A stretch of DNA of 64,000 nucleotides from Rhododendron vialii (GCF_030253575.1 NC_080557.1:40221001-40285000), one strand, 5' to 3'. Positions 53,478-62,397 are shown, numbered from the stretch's first letter. The notes: generated by a model not told the origin, from the letters alone. A program made the numbers and translations.

Positions 53478-53697
53478 AAGGCCATGGTTTTATGTTAATT
53501 TCTGTTGGTGGTTATGATGAAAAGTTGTTTTGTGACCTGTTCCTTCCACTTTTCTGTGCAGTTGATTTCAATTCTGTGGGCAACTGTGTTGCTAGTTCAA
53601 TGGGCAGTTTGTGGGCTGTTTTTGCAGGTTACTTAGTCATGTAGGAGGGGGGATATCATAATCCCCCTTCACAATTCTGCTTCCAAACAGGCCCTAA

Positions 53698-54131
53698 AGG
53701 TTACAGTTTTGGCAAGGGTTTTGTTTCTGTTTGCTAGACTGTTTCTGTTTGCAGTTTTGGCATGAGGTTGTAAACTAAATGGCTATGATGAATAAGTTCT
53801 GAGCCAAATGACATAAGAGAAGGCTATGGTCTCATGCTTCCTGAGCCTACTACGATTTCTGATTTGTCCACTTGAGGAGTTGAATGGTTTCTACAGTTGA
53901 CATTATATATGTACTGGTGTAGTTCTGAAGTTTTGTTCTGTTTTGCTTCTGCAGTTTGGTTAAGTTCTGGTACTGCAGTTTGGAGGGGGTGTAGTGTGTG
54001 TTTGTGTCAGGTGCAATGTGTGCGGCAAAGAGTGTGTGTGTGTGTGTTCAATTTTCTGCTCTGTCCAGTTTTAAGCAAGCTGTATCTGCTGTGTCCAATT
54101 AGCTGTTCTATATTCTAAGTGGTTCTGAATA
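53698..54131. other. Inter-unit spacer right of the Harbinger end
   Basis: T/G-rich spacer (TTCTGTTTGCAG-like motifs) with a mini hairpin at 53781 and, near 53840-53885, the tail of a lost unit: CCTGAGCCTACTACGATTTC, matching the sequence that follows units 4 and 6. Confidence 0.45.
53781..53805 (+). ncRNA. Mini C/D hairpin 4
   Basis: GGCT ATGATGA, seven bases (ATAAGTT), CTGA GCC. Complete stem and both boxes. Lies outside the Harbinger terminus. Confidence 0.35.
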
Positions 54132-54238
54132 GGGCAATGATGAAAAATAACAATATAAATGAAGGTAGTGCCTTGGCGGGGCAACTTTGGTTGCAGCCAT
54201 GCGTACCCTCGTGTGTTTCGTACTAATTTTCTGAGCCC
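54132..54238 (+). ncRNA. C/D-box-like RNA unit 6
   Basis: GGGCA ATGATGA ... CTGA GCCC, 107 nt, with CCTTGGCGGGGCAAC and GTTGCAGCCATGCGTACC inside. It lies 440 bp beyond the Harbinger right end yet is a near copy of unit 4 inside it. Confidence 0.6.
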
Positions 54239-54291
54239 ACTACGATTTCTGATCTGTCCACTTCAGGAGCTGAATGTTCTGTTGAGGTTCT

Positions 54292-54984
54292 GATCTGGTC
54301 TATGAAGCATGGATACGGGATACGGATACGACACGATACGGAACATTGAACATTCTATGATTCTTTTAAAAATTTCATTTTAACCCCCGCCGTATCCTAA
54401 ACGTATCCTGCCGTATCCCCCACGTATCCCTCGCGTATCCGAAACGTATCCGAAATAAAAAATATTTAATTTAAATGCAGGATACTTATTTGCCGTATCC
54501 GATACGTATCGGGCCGTATCGGGCGCTGATAAGCACCCCATCGATGCCGAGGTCATTAACTCGGCGCTTGGCTGCCTGCCTCTGCCTTGGCTGTCTTGTT
54601 TTGCTCGGGCGAGTCTTGTTTTGCTCGGGCGAATCAGCTTCTGCCTTGGGCATCTCTGGTTCTGCTCAGGCGAAACAACTTCTGCTCGGGCGAAACAACT
54701 TCTGCTCGGGCGAAACAACTTCTGCTCGGGCTGTTTCCACCTTGACATGCCTTAGGCCTCAAAGATTCCTTTATTTGGCGATTTATCTACAAAACATAAC
54801 CAAAGCACTATACGAGCAAACACGTTAATAATAACTAAAAAGTAATTAAATTTGACTAAAACTAGATACTAGCGCACCCTACATTACATTCTCGGGTGCT
54901 TATCAGACGTGTATCCGTATCCCTCGCGTATCCGATACTCGTACGTGACTAGTTTTGGAGTATCCGTGCTTCATAGGATCTGGT
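54292..54984. mobile_element. hAT MITE made of GTATCC repeats, split by a solo LTR
   Basis: Perfect 8-bp direct repeats GATCTGGT at 54292-54299 and 54977-54984. Element 54300-54976 starts CTATGAAGCATGGATACGG and ends inverted as GTATCCGTGCTTCATAG. The interior is dense in GTATCC/GGATAC motifs of both orientations. It is interrupted at 54527-54905 by a solo LTR. The eight-base duplication marks the hAT superfamily; its design parallels the CCGGTA element at 21558. Confidence 0.85.
54527..54905. mobile_element. Solo LTR of a retrotransposon (fossil), nested in the hAT MITE
   Basis: 379 bp bounded by TGATAAGCACCC and GGGTGCTTATCA, TG...CA ends as in LTRs. No internal coding region remains, so it is a solo LTR, probably of a Ty3/Gypsy element. 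Flanking five-base repeats GGCGC and GACGT are alike but not identical, suggesting moderate age. Inside is a short tandem repeat of CTTCTGCTCGGGCGAAACAA at about 54655-54735. Confidence 0.7.
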
Positions 54985-55274
54985 TCTCCAGTTCTGTTTC
55001 TGTATGGTGTGTCTGGGTACTGTATTCTGTAGTTGAGTTTCTGTTCAGTTTCTGTTTTGGTATTTGAGACTGTTATTTTTGGTATGTCAGCTGTTTTTGA
55101 GACTGATTTTGAGACTGCTGGTGTGTGAATGTGGGGCCTGTGTATTGTCATGCTTTGGCATAGGTAATGCTGGCCAGTATGGAGTGTGGGATGTTGTGTT
55201 TAAGTGTTGAGCATGCCAATCCAGTTTTCAGGTTTCTGTTCTGCATTGTTTTCGTGGGCTGGTTTTTAACATAT

Positions 55275-55299
55275 GGCTATGACGAAACTTTTCTGAGCC
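55275..55299 (+). ncRNA. Mini C/D hairpin 5
   Basis: GGCT ATGACGA, seven bases, CTGA GCC, with TGG/CCA extending the stem. The C box is the GACGA variant seen in mini hairpin 2. Confidence 0.35.
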
Positions 55300-55565
55300 A
55301 CCTATTCACAGTGAAACATCTAAACGAGCCTTTGACTGCTGGCTGTTTCTACAGTTTTTTGTGGTTGTTTGCTGTGTCCAAACTCTTGCTGCTGCAGCAT
55401 GTGGCTGCCTGTGTTCCAGTTGTGGTTCCTGCAGTAGCATTTTTGGGACACTGTAGTTTTTGGACAGTGCATGAAAACCTGCAGTTTGTGAACTCAAACA
55501 ATGTATTTTTCAATACCAGATGCTGTTTTTAGGCTGTTTTGTTGTCAATTTGTAACTTATATGTT

Positions 55566-55709
55566 GGCCATGATGATATAAAACGAGACAATTTGAGGTG
55601 AGTCACTTATCTTGGCGGGACAAGTTATGAGGGCCAACAGTTCAATCACCGTTCGGCAACATAATTTGTAGCCAAGTAGTGCACAATGCCGGTCGAATAT
55701 ATCTGAGCC
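55566..55709 (+). ncRNA. C/D-box-like RNA unit 7, diverged
   Basis: GGCC ATGATGA ... CTGA GCC, about 144 nt. Keeps CTTGGCGGGACAAG and a GTAGCCA segment but is longer inside than the other units. It is the last unit before the RNase H1-type ORF. Confidence 0.4.
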
Positions 55710-55784
55710 ATATTTATTTGTAAGCATACTCTACATATTGTTTGACAATAAATATAGTTATTGTTGTATCCAACTAGATTTGCA

Positions 55785-56144
55785 ATGAGAAGTCAAGACA
55801 AAGATAAGTTTTGGGTGGTTTTCATTGGTCGTAAACCGGGTATATATACAAGTTGGACGACCGCGGAACTACAAGTCAATGGATACGCGGGAAACTTGAA
55901 GAAAAGGTACAACACATTAGATGAAGCGGAAGAAGCATTGTTAGCATTTCATGAGGAAAGATACCGGCTAATTCAAGACATGGAGTTGGCCCGAACCAAA
56001 CATCAATCAAACGACGGTGCTTCGACATCCACAAGTGCTTTGGAAGTTCAATACCAACCTAGTCTAACAACATACTTTGTTGTAATTTTTTTGTTAGGTT
56101 TCGTAAGTTGTATTTTATTGGCACATCTGTTCAATTCGGAGTAA
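55785..56144 (+). CDS. Small protein with RNase H1 N-terminal (viroplasmin-like) domain and C-terminal membrane segment
   Basis: ORF of 119 residues from the ATG at 55785. Residues about 7-55 (KFWVVFIGRKPGIYTSW, then ELQVNGYAGNLKKRYNTLDE and AEEALLAF) are the hybrid-binding domain found at the N terminus of eukaryotic RNase H1 and in caulimovirus P6; it binds RNA:DNA hybrids or dsRNA. No RNase H catalytic domain follows. After a Ser/Thr-rich linker comes a hydrophobic stretch TYFVVIFLLGFVSCILLAHL, a likely tail anchor. It lies between the last C/D-like unit and a minus-strand SANT ORF. An intron before the ATG is possible (TAG at 55776-55778). It looks intact; whether it is expressed, and whether the hydrophobic tail is real coding sequence, is unknown. 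Confidence 0.65.
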   Translation: MRSQDKDKFWVVFIGRKPGIYTSWTTAELQVNGYAGNLKKRYNTLDEAEEALLAFHEERYRLIQDMELARTKHQSNDGASTSTSALEVQYQPSLTTYFVVIFLLGFVSCILLAHLFNSE

Positions 56145-56480
56145 AGTTGTAAGTTTTATTTCAAGAATTTGGACGAATTAGGTTGGGAACACTGTATAAG
56201 TTGTAAAAATTTCGTAAGTTGTATGTTTTATTTCATCAATCACGTTGGCATATTGTTTTTTGGATATTTTGTTCTCATAACTAACGTATGAAAGATATAA
56301 ATTATTTGATGGTTCAAAATTTCACTGCAAAACAATAGTACAATACAGAGCCCCAACAGAAGTACACCCTCTCACATCCATACATAAAACAAATTAGGAA
56401 GCCCATTGATTTATTCGTCAACACATTTATTATCATAACTTCAATTTATTCTTCCAATGGCCGCCTTAAACTTCGAACTT
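56145..56480. other. Short AT-rich gap between opposing ORFs
   Basis: Likely 3' untranslated DNA of the RNase H1-type ORF (plus) and of the SANT ORF (minus). Nothing else seen. Confidence 0.4.
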
Positions 56481-56652
56481 CTAGTTCTCCTCGGAAACAA
56501 AGCAATAGGCCCATCGATTAAAATGGGGAAATTGCCTGTCTCGTAAATGTCTCAGATGTCGTTGATCCTACATATAAAAGTTAGGAAAACATTAACAAAA
56601 TTTACAGACCAATACTTTATACAAAATTGAAAAAACATTGAAAAGTACTTAC

Positions 56653-56964
56653 TTGGACAAATTCATTCCAAATTTCATTTGCCACCACTAGCTTGTTTTC
56701 ATTTGGATTCCACCCGAACCCAGGACGCCTAAGCATAGCGTCTAGTATACGATAATCACTCTTCCATTTCTTGATCCTTCCTTCAATATGAATTTCGTTT
56801 ATACCTGCTTGAGGGAAAGAAACTCGCATCTCATTTTTAAGAACTCCCAAGTAGGAAGGGCGAAACCCTCCGTTGTCGGTTCGCCAAACCCCCTGATCTA
56901 CAAGGCTCGTAAGGTTTGTTAACAATGCATCCTCCTCCTCCTCGCTCCAAGCCCGGCGTGCCAT
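56653..56964 (-). CDS. Myb/SANT-like domain ORF, first exon, of a second Harbinger-type element
   Basis: Minus-strand exon of 104 codons from ATG at 56964 to CAA at 56653, followed by gtaagt, a consensus donor. It encodes a Myb/SANT-like domain (RRAWSEEEEDALLTNLTSLV, then IEGRIKKWKSDYRILDAML and GFGWNPNENKLVV, ending NEIWNEFVQ). The next exon probably starts after ATGTAG at about 56567 and would read DQRHLRHLRDRQFPHFNRW, a poor match to the usual KGxRxKxFPxYDDW, before a stop near 56490. So the second half looks decayed or truncated. It is only a distant relative of the SANT protein at 49656, so it comes from another element family. Confidence 0.65.
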
Positions 56965-57720
56965 TGAAATGATGAAGAAAATAAATTTACGAAATTAGGA
57001 AATGAATATGAGATGTGAGATGAGATATGGAAAATGAGTGCTATTTATAGAAACTTTGATATAATTAATTTGTTGAACCTACTACTCACATGAATTCAAC
57101 TAACACCCACATGTTTCCAACCACCATCTACTCCCCATTCATTTTTATAAATTTTGGTTTTTTAAAAAATGCATAAAATTTCGGTTCTATTACACATTTT
57201 AAAAAAAAGAAAAAATTTCGTACTTTAAACATTATTAACTATTTTTATTCAACATTTTCAACAAATAACCAGTTCAAACATTTTAAAGAAAACTTATTTT
57301 ATTTTATCCAAATAATCGGTACGTATTTTAACATTTTAAAATTTCATCAAGTATAAAAATATTTCTCATAAATATAATAAAGCACTTAAAAACGAAATGT
57401 AAATATTTTATTTATTTTATATAATTCTTATTATATTAGTTAGGCACATTTTCACCAAAAAAATATGTTGGCCACATGCAAATTCACCTAACAAAATTGT
57501 TGCACACTTTTTCAACTACCAAACAATGTATTTTTGCAACAAAAAAAATAAACAGAATTTTTATTTGCAAAAAACGATTTTTATCAAATTAAAACTGACT
57601 TTTTATTTTATAATATTATTAAATTATTAAATTTTTTAGTAAAAATATATATTATGGATTAAAGTTTGAAAGATTAATTATATTTGTAATTATACATATA
57701 ACGTAATACATAATTAAGTA
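56965..57720. other. Very AT-rich upstream DNA
   Basis: Upstream of the minus-strand SANT ORF. A/T runs, no coding frame, no clear motif. Confidence 0.4.
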
Positions 57721-57986
57721 TGAGACTGCACAAGGGTAAAAAAGTCATTTGACAGCTTTTTACATTATCCACCCTTCCTAATACCCCTTTTTATCCTACA
57801 TCCAAACCACGTACTATTTTATCCCCCCTTTCTAATACTCCATCCAAACCAATCACTATTTAATCCCCCCTCCATAAATATCACATCAATGCGGGCCATC
57901 CCTTATTAACCAATACCCCCTACTATCTAATCCCCCCTTCTTATATAATACCTCCAAACCTAATACCGCATCCAATCGAGCCCTTA
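57721..57986. mobile_element. Right terminus of a Harbinger-like element
   Basis: Ends ...GCATCCAATCGAGCCC at 57983 followed by TTA. Read inverted, GGGCTCGATTGGATGCGG resembles the GGGCCTGTTTGGAAGCAG terminus at 46304. The subterminal 250 bp repeat AATCCCCCCTTCTAATACYC and CATCCAAACCA several times, as subterminal transposase-binding regions do. I see no matching left end with the same sequence; either it is lost or this end pairs with a distant one. Confidence 0.5.
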
Positions 57987-58279
57987 GAGTATATCAGTGT
58001 GTCTTTTCTATTAGTTCATGGTTTCAGAACCCAAACATCTCGTTCGAAGTTTTCTTTATCAAAATTTCACCTTCTGAAAACTGGAGATTGCGGGAAATAA
58101 ACTTGAGTTTGCCTTGCATTGTGGCCCTTCATGTAAAAACCCTACTCCTATCTATTTAGGCGAAGTCTGTGTGCATTGATTTACATGCACGGATTTTGAT
58201 ATAGACGAGTTAAGGTAATCAGAAATGTCACACACACAGCAAAAGTGCACAGATTTTGTGTGGGGCCCACTACGGATCC
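57987..58279. other. Intergenic, no gene seen
   Basis: AT-rich DNA; from about 58210 a CACACACAGCAAAAGTGCAC segment may be the outer part of the hairpin element that follows. Confidence 0.35.
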
Positions 58280-58584
58280 CACACAAATAATCCAAGCCGT
58301 TCATTAAATGTAAAACATTTTTTCAAGGGCCTCCGCAAAAAATCAGCTCAATCCAACACCTATAAGTGCTTGATTCAATCATCTAACTTTTCATTATCTT
58401 GAAATTCGAATGAAAAGTTAAATGATTGAATCGAGCACCTATGAGTATCGGATTGAGCTGATTTTGATAATGAAAAGTTAGATGATTGAATCGAGCACTT
58501 ATAGGTGTTGGATTGAGCTGATTTTTTGCGGAGGCCCTTGAAAAAATGTTTTACATTTAATGAACGGCTCGGATTATTTGTGTG
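58280..58584. mobile_element. Hairpin element with a third arm copy
   Basis: Left arm from CACACAAATAATCCAAGCCG (58280) and right arm ending CGGATTATTTGTGTG (58584) are near-exact inverses over ~110 bp, including TCAAGGGCCTCCGC and CAACACCTATAAGTGCTTGA. Between them sits a third, partial copy of the right arm (about 58410-58465). Transcripts from either strand would make a long, nearly perfect stem. Confidence 0.75.
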
Positions 58585-59701
58585 AAAAACTTTCACCACA
58601 CAAATCAATTTTTCAAATTGCCTTCGATCACGGCCTATTTTCCTGAGCGTGCGAGGCCTCTCCTTGGGTCCTCATTTACAAGTCCACTAGTGTGCAAAGT
58701 CATTTAAGATGGAAATTTTTTTTGTAACTAGACAATGTAGGATAAGATGCAAACATATAAATATTTTATGATGAATTGCATAATATGAGAGATTTTTTTG
58801 AATTATGATTATATATAATTATTATATATATTGTAGTTGCAGTAAATCTGAAACGGTACCCAATATCTGACCGATACTGGTATGTACCGTACCAGTAGAA
58901 AAATCGGGACCCTGGCCGGTACAATATTTAGAACATTGGTCACTACTCACTAAACAGTTGTCACAGTTAGGGTTGGCAATGGGGCGGGTAGGGGGTGGAT
59001 ACCACTATCCCCGTCCCCGATCCCCGAATCCAAATCCATCCCCATCCCCTCCCCGATCCCCACCGGGGAATTATTTTTACCCTCCATCCCCTCCCCAAAC
59101 GGGGAAAGGAGATCCCCGTGGGGAATCGGGGATCCAACTAGAACCACGCAAAACTGGTATTCTTAATCCGGTATCCCTCCTGCAGCAAGATGCCAAGAAC
59201 AAACAACACACGCAAAGCTCTTTAAAGCTTCGTTTCTTAGTCTCTCAACACGACGCTATTTCATGAGTTTCCAAACAAATGAGGAGAGATGAAAATTGGT
59301 TTAGTAAAGTGCAAACAATCCTACCAGGTATTCGGAAAAGTTAAATTAATGAAAAATGATAATACCAACACTATTTTTGTTTGTGCCAAAACTCTAGTGC
59401 ATAAAAGTCTTGTACCTTACACATAGTACAAATGCAACCATTTTTAGTACTTAGCTTGAGCAGCCAAGGAATACTATATATGGATAAGTTACGTGTCCGG
59501 ATCAACTTACGTTCATCTCGATTAATTCTACGGGCTCAATTCCACTGCCTACTTGTGGGAAGCCCAATTGAGGTTGGAGCAAAGCTCCATATGTATGAAT
59601 TGAACCCAAATGAGTTAATAACACTTGAAGTTTCAAATCTGAAACTTTAGTAATAAGCAAACCTCTAAATTTTAGGCATTGACCACAAGGTACAACCTTT
59701 G
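58585..59701. other. Intergenic with a worn hAT MITE and a GGGGAT-rich patch
   Basis: 58850-58938 (GAAACGGTACCC ... TATTTAGAACATTG) is the end of an element like that at 21558. At 58980-59130 CCCCRTCCCC/GGGGAAT motifs of both orientations form a self-complementary patch, probably another repeat-built MITE. No gene seen. Confidence 0.4.
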
Positions 59702-59929
59702 GAGAAATTTTTCAGTGTCGGGTGGGTATCACGTCACCTGGCTAACGTGGTGCCCGAGCGGGCACATCCGAGCCGTCAAAAAGTGTATTGGACGGCCCAA
59801 ATTGAAACACTCTCTCTCATTTCTCTCTCTCCAAATCCAAACCATCCAAAACTGAAATGAACGGTCTGAATGCACCAAACGAACACCACGTGGTACCCGC
59901 TTGACACTGAAAAATTTCTCATAACCCTT
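59693..59929. mobile_element. Mutator-type MITE
   Basis: Element 59702-59920 (219 bp) with ~33-bp inverted ends GAGAAATTTTTCAGTGTC, then GGGTGGGTATCACGT, matched on the right by ACGTGGTACCCGC and GACACTGAAAAATTTCTC. Flanking nine-base segments CAACCTTTG and TAACCCTTG agree at seven sites, suggesting the 9-bp duplication of Mutator-like elements. Noncoding; a CTCTCTCTC run lies inside. Confidence 0.7.
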
Positions 59930-60060
59930 GCGTTAGAAACTTTTAGAGCACCCAATACATTATACTGGGCGTACTCTTTCACTGCTACGGGAAAGGGTGA
60001 ACTTCTTACAATTCAGTATTTTAGGTACTACAAAGCCCAAATTTTGAGCAGTGATGCCAA

Positions 60061-60359
60061 TTAGAGCATCTTCAATCCATCTTTAAAAGTCCATAATAGA
60101 TAATGGATGTAACATATTGAAGGAAAATTTTATAATTTATTCTCACTTTTTGCACTTTATGAGAGAATCTAAGAGGGACTCATCGTACTTGTTAGAGATT
60201 TTGTCTCCAAAATAGGAATATGGTCTTCTCCAAATACGATTGGTCCCTCTTAGATTCTCTAATAAAGTGCAAAAAGTGAGAATAAATTACAAAATCTCAC
60301 TTCAATATGTCACATCCATTCTCTATTTTAGGCTTTTAGAGATGGGTTGGAGATACTTA
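60061..60359. mobile_element. GAGCATC fold-back MITE, TTA duplication
   Basis: Element 60064-60356 starts GAGCATCTTCAATCCATC and ends with the inverse, partly decayed (GGGTTGGAGATAC). TTA on both sides. Internal arms (TTTTATAATTTATTCTCAC, GCACTTTATGAGAGAATC) also appear inverted. Same family as the pair at 19512-20388. Confidence 0.75.
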
Positions 60360-60939
60360 GGACCCTTGAAAATTGTGGTCTAAAGTTCGACTCTCATTTG
60401 TTGTCTACCAATTTATGTGTTTAGTCAGTTCATGTTGTACTTTATCTCAACTTTAATTGTTCCCTCTCCGCCTCCCTAGTGGATGGAAAAATTGGTTCTC
60501 CAAAATACTAGGCACATTGAACTGATTATCGAGTTATCAAAAGTTATATAGGTATTGTCCTTCAAGTTGCACGGACCCAAGGATTGGGTGGGACAAACGA
60601 GTAACGGCAGTTGTCAAATCCCATCGTTTCTTAGCGAGGAGTCTATTTAAAGGGATTGGGTGATTCTGCCGCGCTCCAAACACGGCAGGTGGTGCCGTGA
60701 CACCAACAGTGTCGTTTTTATCATCTGATGATGGGGTCTAAAAATGCAGCCCTCTTGTTCCGTGTTTGGCTTAGCCCTTTCTTGGCATTCAAAGTTCCTT
60801 GCACACGCTCGAAGTTATTAGAGTCATATAACACCAAACATGTAAACCATATATACCTAAACATACCATAGAGATGTTATTTATATGATCCAAAACCGTT
60901 CATTAAAACCTAGCCTAGACTAAATGGCGTATTAAGCAA
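60360..60939. other. Intergenic, 3' flank of the CPN60 copy
   Basis: No gene or clear repeat seen. Confidence 0.4.
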
Positions 60940-61441
60940 CTACTTTTGGACTTTAGCCCGATTTTCTGCAGGAACAATCCCTTCCTCTATGGCTGCAAAA
61001 GTTGCATTCTTTGCATCCTCAACACGCAGCTTACGGTCTTCAAGTTCAGTCTCTGTCACAGCACCCACTTTAATGACAGCAACTCCCCCTGATAATTTGG
61101 CAATTCTCTCAGCGAGTTTCTCCGAGTCATACAAAGAATCTGTCTCCGACAACTCCTTTTTAATCTGTGCAATCCTAGCCTGTATCTCATCTTTTGATGC
61201 AGAATCCCCAATTATGGTAGTGAAGTCCTTTGAGATGGTCACTTTTCGTGCCAAACCAAGCTGCTCAACCGTGGTGTTCTCAATAAGCAAACCCAGGTCA
61301 GAAGCTTGGAACTCAGCTCCTGAGGATGAAGAGGTAATTTATTACATCATCACATCACAAGAACGAGAAAAATGACCACTAATTTCTACCAACTAAGTTG
61401 ACCATTGCAATAGAAATGAATCACATATCTGTAAAGTAGCA

Positions 61442-61482
<41 letters not shown>

Positions 61483-61483
61483 T
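61442..61483. repeat. TA/CA compound microsatellite in a CPN60 intron
   Basis: About 9 TA followed by about 11 CA units, uninterrupted. Confidence 0.95.
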
Positions 61484-62397
61484 TTTTCAAAATTTGAGGG
61501 GGAACTCATGGTGTATGCACTCGAAAACAGTGACAAAAGTACAAAACAAGTACTAACAAAAACAGTCGTATAGATTTTGTATACCTGTCACAATAGCAAT
61601 ATCTTGAAGAAGTGCCTTCCTCCTCTCGCCAAAATCTGGTGCTTTGATGGCAGCGACATTCAGGATGCCTCTCAGCTTGTTCATGACAAGAGTGGCAAGA
61701 GCCTCACCAGTGATATCTTCGGCAATGATAAGCAAAGGGGCCCGCAATTGAGTTGTCTTCTCCAGCAAGGGGATTATATCCTTTATTGATGAGATCTTCT
61801 GATCTGTAACCAGTACTCTTGCATTCTCGAATTCAACAATCAACTTCTCAGGATTGGTTACAAATTGCGGGGAGATGTAACCCCTGTCGATCTGTAAACC
61901 AAGTGAAAGCAAATATGAATTGAGTCAAGTAAGCAGGCATCAGGACCAATGGATAATGAAAAGAGTAAGAAAACCTGAAGAATATGAAGGGGCCAAAAAG
62001 AAGAAAAACAGGTTTAAGACCAGTAAATCATGCTCCAAAAAAAATACAGACCTCCATCCCTTCTTCCGCATCAACAGTTGTCTCAAAAGAGGAGGATGAC
62101 TCTATAGACAGAACACCATCAGGTCCAACCTTGTCAATTGCATCAGCAATCATGGTCCCGATAATCTCATCATTTCCAGCAGATATAGACGCAATGGCTG
62201 AAAGGTGATGTAAAACCTTATAAATAGGATAACAAGATACATAGTGAAGAAAATTATTAATCATGCTAAGCACAATACCTTTAATGTCCTCGCAGCCTTT
62301 GACAGGCCTAGCTCTCTTCTCCAACTCAACAATCAACCCCTGATATTTCATGAGTCCAATGAATAAAAGGAACATCAATTACCATAATACTGCACAA

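Larger units (their letters stand above)
46301..53697 (+). mobile_element. PIF/Harbinger DNA transposon with intact-looking ORFs
   Basis: Element 46304-53694 (about 7.4 kb). The first 54 bases (GGGCCTGTTTGGAAGCAGAA onward, through GGGGGATTATGATATCCCCC) recur exactly inverted at 53641-53694. Three-base flanks are TCA and TAA, one mismatch from the family's TWA duplication. Inside, in order: a duplicated leader (46567-47050), a three-exon DDE transposase (48065-49480), a two-exon Myb/SANT protein (49656-50741), and about 2.9 kb of noncoding DNA rich in C/D-box-like units. Two proteins, transposase plus SANT partner, is the known make-up of autonomous Harbinger elements. The intact ORFs and identical ends suggest a recent insertion. 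The unit array continues beyond the right end, which is unexplained. Confidence 0.8.
51640..54300 (+). repeat. About 1.5-kb tandem segmental duplication (order A-B-A'-B')
   Basis: The segments around units 3 and 5 match over several hundred bases on both sides (CTCAACTGTGGGAAGCAATT before; CAGTTTTCAGCT and GTGTCC runs after). The segments around units 4 and 6 also match (AGTTTTAAGCAAGCTGTATC before; ACGATTTCTGATCTGTCCAC after). Distances between partners are 1438 and 1546 bp, so one ~1.5-kb block holding two units was duplicated in tandem. The second block crosses the right Harbinger terminus at 53694. Confidence 0.75.

Noticed and set aside
51081-54238. CRISPR-like array of spaced repeats
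   Set aside because: Plant nuclear DNA; units are about 108 nt with spacers of hundreds of bases that are themselves repeated.
54380-54828. Two overlapping ORFs of 117-122 codons within the hAT MITE and solo LTR
   Set aside because: They span the junction between two noncoding elements and consist of short tandem repeats.
51081-55709. Reading the repeated units purely as transposase-binding subterminal repeats
   Set aside because: Conserved ends form a stem with C and D boxes in fixed order and one orientation, and an internal hairpin is kept; binding-site repeats would not need this. Not fully excluded.
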